Positions 47,421-56,294 of a stretch of 64,000 nucleotides of DNA are shown here, piece by piece. The notes beneath the pieces are model-generated. The model ran no database searches. It was not told the DNA's origin and was given only the letters and a program-made list of their open reading frames with translations. The position numbers and the translations under genes are program-made. The stretch covers positions 2,170,001 to 2,234,000 of the forward strand of contig NZ_SODF01000001.1 in NCBI RefSeq assembly GCF_004365875.1, in the 5' to 3' direction. Numbering within the stretch: position 1 is the stretch's first letter; the number at the start of each line of letters is the position of its first letter. This stretch comes from Kribbella kalugense. Lineage in GTDB: Bacteria; Actinomycetota; Actinomycetes; Propionibacteriales; Kribbellaceae.

Positions 47421-48413
47421 TCAGTCTACCTTCTCGCTCTCACGAGTCACATCGGTATCCGGGCGGATGTCGATCCGCCAGCCGGTGAGCCGGGCGGCCA
47501 GGCGGGCGTTCTGCCCCTCCTTGCCGATCGCCAGCGAGAGCTGATAGTCGGGTACGACGACGCGCGCCGAGCGGGCCGCGGCATCGATCACCTCAACCGA
47601 ACTAACCTGCGCCGGGGACAGCGCATTCCCGACGAAAGTGGCCGGATCGTCGCTGTGGTCGATGATGTCGATCTTCTCGCCGTGCAGCTCGTGCATGATG
47701 TTGCGGACCCGCTGGCCCATCGGCCCGATGCAGGCGCCCTTCCCGTTCACCGACGGGTTCAGGGTCCGGACGGCGATCTTGGTCCGGTGCCCGGCCTCGC
47801 GGGCGATCGCGGTGATCTCGACGGTGCCGTCGGCGATCTCCGGGACCTCCAGCGCGAACAGCTTCTTCACCAGGCCGGGGTGGGTCCGGCTGACGGTGAT
47901 CTGCGGGCCCTTGAAGCCCTTGCGGACACCGACGACGTACACCCGCAGGCGGGAGCCGTGGTCGTACTTCTCCCCCGGCACCTGCTCGGGCGCGGGCAGC
48001 ACGGCCTCGATCTTGCCGAGGTCGACCATCACCGACCGCGGGTCGCGGCCCTGCTGGACCACGCCGGAGACGATGTCGCCCTCCTTGCCGGAGAACTCGC
48101 CGTACCGGACCTCGTCCTCGGCGTCGCGCAGCCGCTGCAGGATGATCTGCTTGGCCGTGGTCGCGGCGATCCGGCCGAAGTCGGCCGGGGTGTCGTCGTA
48201 CTCGCGGGCCGGCGTACCGTCCTCGGCCAGCTCGCTGGCGTAGACGGTCACGTGCCCGGTCTTGCGGTCCAGCTCGACGCGGGCGTGCTGCTGGGCCCCC
48301 TCGGTCCGGTGGTACGCGACCAGAAGGGCCGCCTCGATCGCCTCGGCGACGACCTCGATCGCGATGTCCTTCTCGCGTTCAAGTGACCGCAGGACGGCCA
48401 TGTCGATGTCCAT
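47421..48413 (-). CDS. nusA: Transcription termination/antitermination factor NusA
   Basis: Codes for 330 residues. The N-terminal polymerase-binding domain starts [17 protein letters not shown]. An S1 domain (about 115-190) and two KH domains follow ([25 protein letters not shown] and [25 protein letters not shown]). There are no C-terminal acidic repeats, as is normal for actinobacteria. It modulates pausing, termination and rRNA antitermination. The ATG begins one base after the rimP stop. Confidence 0.97.
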   Translation of the reverse strand: MDIDMAVLRSLEREKDIAIEVVAEAIEAALLVAYHRTEGAQQHARVELDRKTGHVTVYASELAEDGTPAREYDDTPADFGRIAATTAKQIILQRLRDAEDEVRYGEFSGKEGDIVSGVVQQGRDPRSVMVDLGKIEAVLPAPEQVPGEKYDHGSRLRVYVVGVRKGFKGPQITVSRTHPGLVKKLFALEVPEIADGTVEITAIAREAGHRTKIAVRTLNPSVNGKGACIGPMGQRVRNIMHELHGEKIDIIDHSDDPATFVGNALSPAQVSSVEVIDAAARSARVVVPDYQLSLAIGKEGQNARLAARLTGWRIDIRPDTDVTRESEKVD

Positions 48414-48414
48414 G

Positions 48415-48945
48415 TCAGTTCTCCTCCACCGTGCCGTCGGCAGGTGTTTCTTCAGTGTCGTTGCCGGCAGCCCGGTTGAATTCGATCTGGACCTTGGCCT
48501 TCTCCACGTCGGCGTACGCGACGGTCTCCCACTTGCCGTCGACGTCCAGCTCGGCCGCCTCGTCGGAGGCGGACTTGATCCGGCCGGTCACCTTCCCGCC
48601 GGCGATCAGCGTGACAGCGACCAGCCGGCTGATGTTGCGGCGCCAGTGCCGGGGCAAGGTGAGTGGCCGGTCGACGCCGGGGCTGGAGACCTCCAGCGTG
48701 TAGGCGCCGTCGCCCATGATGTCGTCGGCGTCGAGCGCCTTGGAGATGGCCCGGGTGACGTCGGCGACGTCGTCGAGGCTGATCCCGCCGTCGCGGTCGA
48801 CCAGGACGCGCAGCAAGCGGCGGCGACCGGCCGGCGTGACATCCGCGGCCTCCAGGTCGCAGCCGAACTGCCCGACGATCGGCCGCAGGAAGTTCTCGAG
48901 GCTCGTGGTGTCCGTGTGGCCCGCGTGGTTCGGCTTTCGGCTCAC
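48415..48945 (-). CDS. rimP: Ribosome maturation factor RimP
   Basis: Codes for about 176 residues. It assists 30S subunit assembly. The core [28 protein letters not shown] and [23 protein letters not shown] motifs are diagnostic, with the C-terminal Sm-like domain after them. I chose the GTG at 48945, which has an AGGCAGG stretch upstream; an upstream start would add 13 non-conserved residues. It begins the rimP-nusA-ylxR-infB operon and is divergent from a lipoprotein gene. Confidence 0.95.
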   Translation of the reverse strand: MSRKPNHAGHTDTTSLENFLRPIVGQFGCDLEAADVTPAGRRRLLRVLVDRDGGISLDDVADVTRAISKALDADDIMGDGAYTLEVSSPGVDRPLTLPRHWRRNISRLVAVTLIAGGKVTGRIKSASDEAAELDVDGKWETVAYADVEKAKVQIEFNRAAGNDTEETPADGTVEEN

Positions 48946-49105
48946 AGGTTGACCTGCCTCTCTCCAGTTGTGCACCCGTTGCACCCCCGGCGGTCCAGCC
49001 GAGGGCAGTAGCCCACCCTATCCGGCCGGGCCTGCTGTCCAGGTCACCGGCACGTCCCAGCACGTCATCGGCCCGTCTCCGGCCGGGGTTCGACGGGTCA
49101 CCGGG

Positions 49106-49111
49106 TATCGT
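49106..49111 (+). promoter_or_regulatory. Candidate -10 of the lipoprotein gene
   Basis: TATCGT ends six bases before the GTG start, and no ribosome-binding site is present. The arrangement fits a leaderless transcript. Confidence 0.35.
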
Positions 49112-49117
49112 TCCGCC

Positions 49118-49675
49118 GTGCCTGAACGCCGCCCGACCCGACGTGCCATGCTCGTGACCGCCGCCCTCGTTCCCGGCGCGGCCGCGCTGGCCGGCTGCAA
49201 GGACGACGCAGCGGCAGGCGCTGGTACGCCGGGAGCCGTGAACGGCACGCCGTCGTCAGGATCGCCGGGACCAACGGCGGAGACGCCGACCGTGGACCCG
49301 GCCATCGTTGCGGCGCTCAGCGCAGCAGCGACCCAGGTAACTCAATTGTCGCAGCTCTACGCAACTGTCAGCCGCAAGTTCCCCGCGCTGCGGGCCAAGC
49401 TGGCCGCCGGAGCGAAGTACCACGCCAGTCACCTTGTGAAGCTCAAGGAGACCCAGGGCGTGGCCGCGGCCACCACCAAGGCGCCGGCGGCACCCGCCAC
49501 CTCCGTAGCCGCCCTGGCCGCGATCGCCAAGCAGGAGGCTGTCGCAGCCGCCACCCACGCGGCGGCCGCAGCCAAGCTCTCCGGCGCCTCCGCCCGCACC
49601 CTGGCGATGATCGCCGCCGCCGAAACCCAGCTGAGTTCCTCGCTCACCCCGCCGAAGAAGAAGGATGCTTCGTGA
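49118..49675 (+). CDS. Twin-arginine-type lipoprotein, helical, unknown function
   Basis: Codes for 185 residues. The N-terminus RRPTRRAMLVTAALVPGAAALAGC has basic residues, a hydrophobic core and a lipobox (ALAGC), so the mature protein is lipid-anchored. A Gly/Pro/Thr linker follows, then Ala-rich amphipathic helices (about 75-180) with a HASHLVKLKE segment resembling ferritin-like bundles. It ends in a GTGA overlap with the DUF4439 gene, suggesting a two-protein unit. I chose the GTG at 49118; an ATG at 49148 would lose the basic region. Metal-binding residues are too few to assign a ferritin function. Confidence 0.78.
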   Translation: MPERRPTRRAMLVTAALVPGAAALAGCKDDAAAGAGTPGAVNGTPSSGSPGPTAETPTVDPAIVAALSAAATQVTQLSQLYATVSRKFPALRAKLAAGAKYHASHLVKLKETQGVAAATTKAPAAPATSVAALAAIAKQEAVAAATHAAAAAKLSGASARTLAMIAAAETQLSSSLTPPKKKDAS

Positions 49676-50082
49676 ACCAGGTCGAAGCTCTCCAAGCCGC
49701 CCTCGCCGGCGAACACGCCGCCGTTTACGGCGTGGGTGTGGCCGGCGGGAAGCTCAGCGGCGCCCGGTTCCGGGACGCGACCGAAGCCTTCGATCGGCAT
49801 CGCGCCAACCGCGACCACCTGACGGCGCTGCTCGTCGCCGCCAACCAGACTCCGGTCGTGGCCGAACCGGCGTACGACCTGCCCCAAGCGGTCACGAACG
49901 CCGCCACTGCGACGGCGCTGGTCCTGGTGATCGAGCGGCGGATCGCTGCGGTGTACGGCGACCTGGTCGAGGCTGCTGAGCAGCCGGCGGTCCGGACGTT
50001 CGCGATCGAGGGTCTGCTGACTTCCGCGAGCAGCCAGCTCACCTGGGGCGGCGCGCCGGTCGCCTTCCCGGGCCTCGTCTGA
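49672..50082 (+). CDS. DUF4439 ferritin-like domain protein
   Basis: Codes for 136 residues. The segment ALAGEHAAVYGVGVAGGKL near the start, and Glu/His residues spaced along helices (FDRHRANRDHL, LVIERRIAAVYGDLVEAAEQ), match the DUF4439 ferritin-like domain of actinobacteria. The GTG start overlaps the stop of the lipoprotein gene by four bases, and the stop shares a base with the next ATG. Its role is unknown. It sits beside the rimP operon on the other strand. Confidence 0.85.
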   Translation: MNQVEALQAALAGEHAAVYGVGVAGGKLSGARFRDATEAFDRHRANRDHLTALLVAANQTPVVAEPAYDLPQAVTNAATATALVLVIERRIAAVYGDLVEAAEQPAVRTFAIEGLLTSASSQLTWGGAPVAFPGLV

Positions 50083-50447
50083 TGGCCAAACGCTGCCCGT
50101 GCGGTCTGGGCGCGACGTACGACGACTGTTGCGGCAGCCTGCACCAAGGACGTGCATCGGCCAGCACCGCCGAGCAGCTGATGCGGTCGCGCTACACCGC
50201 CTTCGTGGTCGGCGACACGGCGTACCTGCTCCGCACCTGGCACTCCACGACCCGCCCACCGCAACTCCGGCTGAGCGACAACATCCGCTGGACAGGCCTC
50301 GAGATCCTCGGCAGCACCGGCGGCAGCGCGTTCCACACCGAGGGCACGGTTGAGTTCCGCGCGAACTACGCGGGCGGGTCCCAGCACGAGAACAGCCGCT
50401 TCACCCGCGAGAACGGCGAATGGATGTACGTCGCGCCGTCAGAGTGA
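50082..50447 (+). CDS. YchJ family protein
   Basis: Codes for 121 residues. A SEC-C-like zinc motif starts the protein (CPCGLGATYDDCCG), and LMRSRYTAFVVGDTAYLLRTWHS is typical of YchJ (UPF0225). The C-terminal half is an NTF2-like cone (VEFRANYAGG...HENSRF). The function is not established. It is co-translated with the DUF4439 gene through a one-base overlap (TGATG). Confidence 0.9.
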   Translation: MAKRCPCGLGATYDDCCGSLHQGRASASTAEQLMRSRYTAFVVGDTAYLLRTWHSTTRPPQLRLSDNIRWTGLEILGSTGGSAFHTEGTVEFRANYAGGSQHENSRFTRENGEWMYVAPSE

Positions 50448-50464
50448 GCGAACTGAGTCGCAAC

Positions 50465-51646
50465 TCAGGCGCCGAGGACGTGCTGGATGCCTGCTACCGC
50501 GGCGCCGCGGGCCCAGTCGGTGAAGGTCAGCGGGGTGGCGACGACCTCAAGGGCGCAGCGCTGCGTCTCCAACGGTCCTGGCCGGAGTCGATCGTCGATC
50601 GCCGCTTGCAGAGCGGGCGAGTCGGTGAAGGCGGCGATGTCCTCGCCGGCCAGCACGATGCAGGTCGTCTGGAGCGCCCCGGCGAACGACGCCACGACGT
50701 GTCCGAGTGCCCGGGCGGCGTCGTCGAGCCGACGAGCGGCGGCCGGGTCGCCGCCGGACCGGGCCCGGACCAGGTCGGTCAGGGTGACCGGGTGCTTGGC
50801 GGCCGCCGAGGCGTGGCGCTCGAGATCCTCCCGGTTGAGGTAGGCCGCCACGCACCCCCGGTGGCCGAGGGTGCAGGTAGGCCCGCTGCCGTCGACAGGC
50901 GAGTGCGCCAGCAGATGACCGTTGTCGATCAGTTCCTCGACGGCGACGCCCTCCCTGACCACGCCCACACCGAGGCCCGCGCCGACGGTGACGATGCCGA
51001 AGGTCGAGTGGGTGCGGCCGGCACCGAACCAGAGTTGCTCGCGAGCCAGCGCCGTGACGTCGTTGGTGACAATGACCGGCAGACCACTCCGGTCCTGCAG
51101 CGGTGTGCCGAGATCGACGTCCCGCCAGCCGAGGAACGTCCCCTCGCGTACGACCGAACGATCCGCGATCACCCCACCGACAGCCACCCCGATGCCGTCA
51201 ACGCTCGGCACCTTCGGCGCGAGCCGGTTCGCCAGCTGGGCGATCAGCTTCACGGTGCCCGCGACCGGCACGACGCCGTCCTCCTCGGGCCGGGGCAGGG
51301 CCGCCCTCGTGGTCGCTTTGACGTCGCCGAACAGGTCGCAGACGACGCCGTACGCGGTGTCGCCGGTGAGCTTGACGCCGACGACGTGCCGGGCACTGGG
51401 CACCGCGGTCAGGACGTGCCGGGGGCGGCCGATCGCTGCTGCCGACTCGGGGTCCTCGGTCGCGATGCCGCCACCGATGAGAGCCCGGGCCAACCGGGAC
51501 ATCGACGCGTAGGAGAGGTTGAGCCGGTCGCCCAGGTCGCCGCGGGTCGCCGGCCCGTGGATCAGCAACTGGCGCGTGACAGCCAGCTGTCCCGCGGTCA
51601 GCCCTCGCTCACCGGCTGACCGTTCAGAAGCGCCCGTCACTGCCAT
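50465..51646 (-). CDS. ROK-family transcriptional repressor (NagC/XylR type)
   Basis: Codes for 393 residues. The N-terminal winged helix (QLAVTRQLLIHGPATRGDLGDRLNLSYASMSRLARALIGGG) is followed by a ROK kinase-like fold (GIVTVGAGLGVGVV, LGHRGCVAAYLN). The cysteine/histidine zinc motif of ROK proteins is recognisable in CTLGHRGC. These regulators sense sugars or sugar phosphates. It is divergent from a sugar ABC operon, with a ROK-like inverted repeat and a CRP-type site between them, so it probably represses that operon and itself. Confidence 0.92.
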   Translation of the reverse strand: MAVTGASERSAGERGLTAGQLAVTRQLLIHGPATRGDLGDRLNLSYASMSRLARALIGGGIATEDPESAAAIGRPRHVLTAVPSARHVVGVKLTGDTAYGVVCDLFGDVKATTRAALPRPEEDGVVPVAGTVKLIAQLANRLAPKVPSVDGIGVAVGGVIADRSVVREGTFLGWRDVDLGTPLQDRSGLPVIVTNDVTALAREQLWFGAGRTHSTFGIVTVGAGLGVGVVREGVAVEELIDNGHLLAHSPVDGSGPTCTLGHRGCVAAYLNREDLERHASAAAKHPVTLTDLVRARSGGDPAAARRLDDAARALGHVVASFAGALQTTCIVLAGEDIAAFTDSPALQAAIDDRLRPGPLETQRCALEVVATPLTFTDWARGAAVAGIQHVLGA

Positions 51647-51669
51647 CCGCCCAGCTTACAAAGCGGCCC

Positions 51670-51685
51670 TGTGACCCTTGTCACA
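51670..51685. promoter_or_regulatory. CRP-type site TGTGA-N6-TCACA
   Basis: TGTGA and TCACA are separated by six bases; the flanking CTGTGAC/GTCACAG symmetry adds one more pair each side. This is a perfect match to the consensus of CRP/FNR regulators, including mycobacterial and Streptomyces Crp. It overlaps the -35 of the sugar operon promoter. Confidence 0.7.
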
Positions 51686-51706
51686 GTCGCCAGCATGGCT
51701 TATTTT
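51678..51706 (+). promoter_or_regulatory. Promoter of the sugar ABC operon
   Basis: TTGTCA (51678-51683) and TATTTT (51701-51706) are exactly 17 bases apart. The start of transcription would be near 51713. A GGAGAG ribosome-binding site lies before the ATG at 51766. Confidence 0.65.
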
Positions 51707-51726
51707 CAATCTGACTGTAAATAGCC
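51697..51726. promoter_or_regulatory. NagC/Mlc-like inverted repeat, probable ROK operator
   Basis: GGCTTATTTTCA and TGTAAATAGCC form an imperfect inverted repeat; the TTATTTT/AAATA arms resemble the NagC/Mlc consensus. It covers the -10 and start of the sugar operon promoter, so binding by the divergent ROK protein would block transcription. Confidence 0.65.
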
Positions 51727-51765
51727 CCGGACCCCGGCGACCAGTCCCCGGGCGAAGGAGAGCTA

Positions 51766-52686
51766 ATGGTCACCACGACCTCGATCCGGTCGGCGAAGTC
51801 CGGCCGCGCCAGGAACGGCCCGCGCGACGACACCCGTCTGGCGCTGCTGTTCATCCTTCCCGCACTGATCGGCTTCGGCGTCTTCCTGGTCTGGCCGACC
51901 TTGCGCGGGATCTACCTGAGCTTCACCAAGTTCAACCTGCTCACGCCGCCGCAGTTCAACGGCCTGGACAACTACGTCCGGATGGTCCAGGACCCGGTGT
52001 TCTGGAACGCGTTGAAGGTGACGCTCTACTACGTGATCCTGAACATCGGCCTCCAGACGGTACTGGCGCTGGTGATCGCGGTGATGATGCAGCGGCTGAC
52101 GCAGCGGACCTGGCTGCGCGGCATCGTGCTGACGCCGTTCCTGGTCTCGAACGTGGTGGCCGCGATGGTCTTCCTCTGGATCCTCGACTACCAGCTCGGC
52201 ATCGGCAACACGATCCTGGCCGCCGTCGGCGTCGACCGGATCCCGTTCCTGTCGTCCAGCTCGTGGGTCATCCCAACGATCGCGTTCATCAACGTCTGGC
52301 GGCATGTCGGCTACACCGCGCTGCTGATCTTCGCCGGGTTGCAGACGATCCCGGAGACCGTCTACGAGGCCGGCCGGATCGACGGTGCGAGCGAGGTCCG
52401 GATGTTCCGCAGCATCACGGTGCCGCTGCTGCGGCCGATCCTCTCGCTGGTGCTGATCATCACCGTGGTCGGTTCCTTCCAGGTCTTCGACACGGTGGCG
52501 ATCGCGACCCGCGGCGGACCCGTCGACTCGTCCCGGGTACTGCAGTTCTACATCTACGACGTCGCGTTCGGCCGCTTCCAGTTCGGCTACGCGTCGGCCA
52601 TGTCGGTGGCGCTGCTCGCCGTCCTGGTGGTCGTCACATTCCTCCAGTACCGGCTCACCCGGGCCGAGACCTCAGATCTGGCGTGA
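51766..52686 (+). CDS. Carbohydrate ABC transporter permease (MalF/UgpA type)
   Basis: Codes for 306 residues with six membrane helices. The EAA loop that docks the ATPase is YEAGRIDGASEVRMFRSITVPLL. The N-terminal block FILPALIGFGVFLVWPTLRGIYLSFTKFN is typical of CUT1 sugar permeases. GGAGAG lies just upstream of the ATG. It is the first gene of an operon of two permeases and a binding protein; no ATPase gene is present. Confidence 0.93.
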   Translation: MVTTTSIRSAKSGRARNGPRDDTRLALLFILPALIGFGVFLVWPTLRGIYLSFTKFNLLTPPQFNGLDNYVRMVQDPVFWNALKVTLYYVILNIGLQTVLALVIAVMMQRLTQRTWLRGIVLTPFLVSNVVAAMVFLWILDYQLGIGNTILAAVGVDRIPFLSSSSWVIPTIAFINVWRHVGYTALLIFAGLQTIPETVYEAGRIDGASEVRMFRSITVPLLRPILSLVLIITVVGSFQVFDTVAIATRGGPVDSSRVLQFYIYDVAFGRFQFGYASAMSVALLAVLVVVTFLQYRLTRAETSDLA

Positions 52687-52693
52687 GGGCAGC

Positions 52694-53647
52694 ATGGCTA
52701 CCGACACCACCCCGACGGTCGCGACCGTCGGCCCCGTCGCCGTACGACGCGACACACCCCCAGCAGAGCCGCGCCGGCTGAACTTCGGCCGCGCGCTCGC
52801 CTGGAGCTTCATGATCCTCGTGATCCTGGTCAGTCTGTTCCCCTTCTACTGGATGCTGCGCACCGCCCTGTCCAGCAACAACGCCCTGTACGCCGGATCC
52901 GGCAGCCTGCTCCCGGTGCAGACCTCGGCCGGCGGATTCGAACGGGTCTTCGGCCTGCAGACCGGTCAGGAGGCGATCGACGCCGGTGGCGCCGGGCAGG
53001 CGATCAACTTCTGGCGCTACCTGTTCAACTCCGTCGTCGTCTCGACGCTCATCACCGCCGGGCAGGTGTTCTTCTCCGCGATGGCGGCGTACGCGTTCGC
53101 CCGGCTGCAGTGGAAGCACCGCGAGAAGGTCTTCGCGTTCTTCCTGGCCGGCCTGATGATCCCCGCGATCTTCACCCTGCTGCCGAACTTCGTGCTGATC
53201 AAGCAACTCGGTCTGGTCGACACCCTGCTCGGGATCGCGCTGCCGACGATGTTCATGACGCCGTTCGCGGTGTTCTTCCTGCGCCAGTTCTTCCTGGGTA
53301 TCTCCCGCGAGGTGGAAGAGGCCGCACTGATGGACGGCGCCTCCAAGGTGCGGGTGTTCTTCCGCCTGATCATCCCGATGTCGCTCGCGCCGATCACGAC
53401 GCTGGCGATCCTGACCTACATCGCCTCCTGGAACGAGTATTTCTGGGCGCTGATGGTCAGCTACACCGATAAGTCGCGCGTCCTCACCGTCGCGCTCGGC
53501 GTCTTCAAGTCCCAGACGCCGCAGACCGGCCCCGACTGGTCCGGCCTGATGGCCGCGACCCTCGTCGCCGCCCTACCGATGCTGGTGCTGTTCATGCTGT
53601 TCGCGAAACGCATCGTCAACTCCATCGGCTTCAGCGGGATCAAGTGA
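52694..53647 (+). CDS. Carbohydrate ABC transporter permease (MalG/UgpE type)
   Basis: Codes for 317 residues. After a roughly 30-residue N-terminal tail, six helices form the permease. The EAA loop is EEAALMDGASKVRVFFRLIIPMSLAPI. The start FPFYWMLRTALSSNNALY is characteristic of the second CUT1 permease. It starts seven bases after the first permease's stop and pairs with it to form the channel. Confidence 0.93.
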   Translation: MATDTTPTVATVGPVAVRRDTPPAEPRRLNFGRALAWSFMILVILVSLFPFYWMLRTALSSNNALYAGSGSLLPVQTSAGGFERVFGLQTGQEAIDAGGAGQAINFWRYLFNSVVVSTLITAGQVFFSAMAAYAFARLQWKHREKVFAFFLAGLMIPAIFTLLPNFVLIKQLGLVDTLLGIALPTMFMTPFAVFFLRQFFLGISREVEEAALMDGASKVRVFFRLIIPMSLAPITTLAILTYIASWNEYFWALMVSYTDKSRVLTVALGVFKSQTPQTGPDWSGLMAATLVAALPMLVLFMLFAKRIVNSIGFSGIK

Positions 53648-53657
53648 GGAGCCCGGC

Positions 53658-55040
53658 ATGATCACCTTCCGGCAACGGATCCGCACCGCGGCGGTCGCCT
53701 TGGTCACCGTGACGGCCTTGGCGGCCTGTGGCGGTACGACCGGCAGCAGCGCGAACGGCACCATCGAGTACTGGCTGTGGGACTCGGCCCAGCAGCCGGG
53801 CTACCAGAAGTGCGCCGACGCGTTCGCCAAGGCCAACCCCGGTCTGAAGATCCACATCTCGCAGTACGGCTGGGACGCGTACTGGTCAAAGCTCACCGCC
53901 GGCTTCATCGCCGACACCGCACCCGACGTCTTCACCGACCACCTGTCGAAGTTCGCCCAGTACGTCGATCTGAAGGTCCTCCGTCCCCTCGACGACCTCG
54001 GCCCGACCAGCGACATCAAGGACGGCGATTATCAGCAAGGCCTGGCGGAGTTGTGGAAGGGCCAGGACGGCAAGCGGTACGGCGCCCCGAAGGACTGGGA
54101 CACGATTGCCATCTTCTACGACGCTGCCGCGCTCAAGGCGGGCGGCGTGGATCCCGCCGAGTTGCAGAACCTCACCTGGAATCCCCAGGACGGCGGCACG
54201 TTCGAGAAGCTCGTCGCACATCTGACCATCGACGAGAAGGGGGTCCGGGGCGACCAGCCGGGCTTCGACAAGACGCACGTCAAGACGCACGGCCTCGCCT
54301 CCGAGGGATCCGGTGGCGGTGGCTGGGGTCAGACGCAGTGGTCGGCGTTCGCCGGCAGCGCGGGCTGGCAGGCCACCGACAAGAACCCCTGGGGCACGAA
54401 GTTCAACCTGGACCAGCCGGCTCTCCAGGACACCCTGAGCTGGTACTTCGGTCTCGTACAGAAGGGCTACATGCCCAGCTACGAAGAGATCGGCGGCGCC
54501 AGTGCGATCGGCACGGACAAGCAGATCCAGTCCGGTACGGCGGCTCTCGGCCTCAGTGGGTCGTGGATGATCTCCAGCTTCACCAAGCTCACCGACTCCG
54601 CCGGCAAGAAGCTGGACATCGGGCTGGCGCCGACCCCGATCGGGCCGAGCGGCAAGCGTGCGTCGATGTTCAACGGCCTGGCCGACTCGGTCACCACACT
54701 GTCGAAGCAGCCCGAGAACGCCGCCAAGTGGGTCGCGTTCCTGTCCGGGGCGGAGTGCCAGAACATCATCGGCCAGTCCGGCGTCGTCTTCCCGGCCCGG
54801 CCGGCCGGCACGCAGCTGGCGATCGCCTTCAACAAGTCCGAACGCAAGCTCGATGTCACCCCGTTCACCCGGCAGGTCGTGGACAAGACGACGTTCCTGT
54901 TCCCGGTGACGACGAACGCGGCCGACATCGCGGCGCTGATGGCACCACGTTTCGACGCCGTCTACATCGGCAGCTCGCCGATCAGCTCGCTGACGAAGCT
55001 CAACACCCAGCTCGACGACCTGTTCAAAGTCGCCCAGTAG
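53658..55040 (+). CDS. Sugar ABC transporter substrate-binding lipoprotein
   Basis: Codes for 460 residues. A signal peptide ends in the lipobox LAAC near residue 25. The mature part has the SBP family-1 pattern (IEYWLWDSAQQPGYQKCADAFAKANPGLKI, GGWGQTQWSAFAG, SWYFGLVQKGYMPSYEEIGG, ENAAKWVAFLSG). It captures a mono- or oligosaccharide for the two permeases. It is the last gene of the operon, an unusual place, since this gene is more often first. The 3' end converges with hisH 16 bases away. Confidence 0.92.
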   Translation: MITFRQRIRTAAVALVTVTALAACGGTTGSSANGTIEYWLWDSAQQPGYQKCADAFAKANPGLKIHISQYGWDAYWSKLTAGFIADTAPDVFTDHLSKFAQYVDLKVLRPLDDLGPTSDIKDGDYQQGLAELWKGQDGKRYGAPKDWDTIAIFYDAAALKAGGVDPAELQNLTWNPQDGGTFEKLVAHLTIDEKGVRGDQPGFDKTHVKTHGLASEGSGGGGWGQTQWSAFAGSAGWQATDKNPWGTKFNLDQPALQDTLSWYFGLVQKGYMPSYEEIGGASAIGTDKQIQSGTAALGLSGSWMISSFTKLTDSAGKKLDIGLAPTPIGPSGKRASMFNGLADSVTTLSKQPENAAKWVAFLSGAECQNIIGQSGVVFPARPAGTQLAIAFNKSERKLDVTPFTRQVVDKTTFLFPVTTNAADIAALMAPRFDAVYIGSSPISSLTKLNTQLDDLFKVAQ

Positions 55041-55056
55041 GTAGGAAGGCAGGTAT

Positions 55057-55698
55057 TCAGAGGGAGCGGACCCAGTTCTCCAGGAGGGTGGCGCCGGCGT
55101 CGCCGGACTTTTCTGGGTGGAACTGGGTCGCGCTCAGCGGACCGTTCTCCACGGCCGCGACGAACTTGTCACCGCCGTACGTCGTCCATGTGACCAGCGG
55201 GGCGACCGATTCGCGGGTGTCGTTGAGCTGCCAACTGCGGACGCCGTACGAGTGGACGAAGTAGAACCGTTCCTTCTCGATGCCGTCGAACAGCGCGGTG
55301 CCCGACGGGACGTCGACCGTGTTCCAGCCCATGTGCGGTACGGGCTCGGCGGACTCGGGCTGGAGCCGCTCGACCGAGCCGGGCCACTGGTCGCAGCCCT
55401 CGGTCTCGACGCCGTGCTCGATGCCGCGGGCGAACAGGATCTGCATGCCGACACAGATGCCGAGCACCGGGCGGCTGCCTGTCAGCCGGCGGTCGACGAT
55501 CACGTCGCCCCGGACCGCCTTGAGCCCGGTCATGCAGGCCTCGTAAGCGCCGACGCCGGGGACCAGCAGGCCGTCCGCGTTCAGCGCTTCCTCGTAGTCG
55601 GAGGTGACCGTGACGTCCGCGCCGACGCGCTGCAGCGCCCGCTCCCCCGACCGGATGTTCCCCGAGCCGTAGTCGAGCAGGACGACCTTCTTGCTCAC
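55057..55698 (-). CDS. hisH: Imidazole glycerol phosphate synthase, glutaminase subunit
   Basis: Codes for 213 residues. It releases ammonia from glutamine for the HisF partner in histidine synthesis. The nucleophile C82 is in GICVGMQ, and the catalytic His and Glu are in QFHPEKS. The GTG start overlaps the hisB stop in GTGA. In many actinobacteria hisA and then hisF follow; here a convergent sugar ABC operon lies downstream, so both must be elsewhere. Confidence 0.95.
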   Translation of the reverse strand: MSKKVVLLDYGSGNIRSGERALQRVGADVTVTSDYEEALNADGLLVPGVGAYEACMTGLKAVRGDVIVDRRLTGSRPVLGICVGMQILFARGIEHGVETEGCDQWPGSVERLQPESAEPVPHMGWNTVDVPSGTALFDGIEKERFYFVHSYGVRSWQLNDTRESVAPLVTWTTYGGDKFVAAVENGPLSATQFHPEKSGDAGATLLENWVRSL

Positions 55699-56294
55699 AG
55701 AGCGCCCTTGGTGGAGGGGATGCCCGGCTGCCGCGGGTCGAGCTCGGCGGCGGCCCGCAGCGCTCGGGCGAACGCCTTGAACTGCGCCTCGACGATGTGG
55801 TGCGGGTCGCGGCCGGACAGCACCCGGATGTGCACGCAGATCGCAGCGTTGAACGCGAGCGTCTCGAACACGTGCTGGGTCAGCGAGCCGGCGTAGTCGC
55901 CGCCGATGATCGCGTAGACCTGCCCCTCCGGCTCGCCGGTGTGCACGCAGTACGGCCGGCCGGACAAGTCGACCGTGCAGTGCACGAGCGCCTCGTCCAG
56001 CGGGACGGTCGCGTCGCCGAAGCGCCGGATGCCGCGCTTGTCGCCCAGCGCTTCCTTCAAAGCCTGGCCGATGCCGATCGCGGTGTCCTCGACCGTGTGG
56101 TGCGCGTCGATCTCGAGATCGCCGACCGTGTTCACGTGCAGGTCGAGCAGCGCGTGCTTGGCGAGCGCGTTGAGCATGTGGTCGTAGAACCCAACACCCG
56201 TTGAGATCTCGGCCCGACCGGTGCCATCCAGGTCGAGCTCGACCAGCACCTTGGACTCGCTCGTCTCCCGATCGATCCGGGCAGTGCGCGTCAT
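55695..56294 (-). CDS. hisB: Imidazoleglycerol-phosphate dehydratase
   Basis: Codes for 199 residues, the monofunctional form. It dehydrates imidazoleglycerol phosphate. The metal-binding motifs [11 protein letters not shown] and [12 protein letters not shown] are present. The ATG at 56294 overlaps the hisC stop in ATGA, and the stop overlaps the hisH GTG. A longer open frame extends upstream through hisC but is not coding. No phosphatase domain is fused, unlike the enterobacterial enzyme. Confidence 0.96.
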   Translation of the reverse strand: MTRTARIDRETSESKVLVELDLDGTGRAEISTGVGFYDHMLNALAKHALLDLHVNTVGDLEIDAHHTVEDTAIGIGQALKEALGDKRGIRRFGDATVPLDEALVHCTVDLSGRPYCVHTGEPEGQVYAIIGGDYAGSLTQHVFETLAFNAAICVHIRVLSGRDPHHIVEAQFKAFARALRAAAELDPRQPGIPSTKGAL

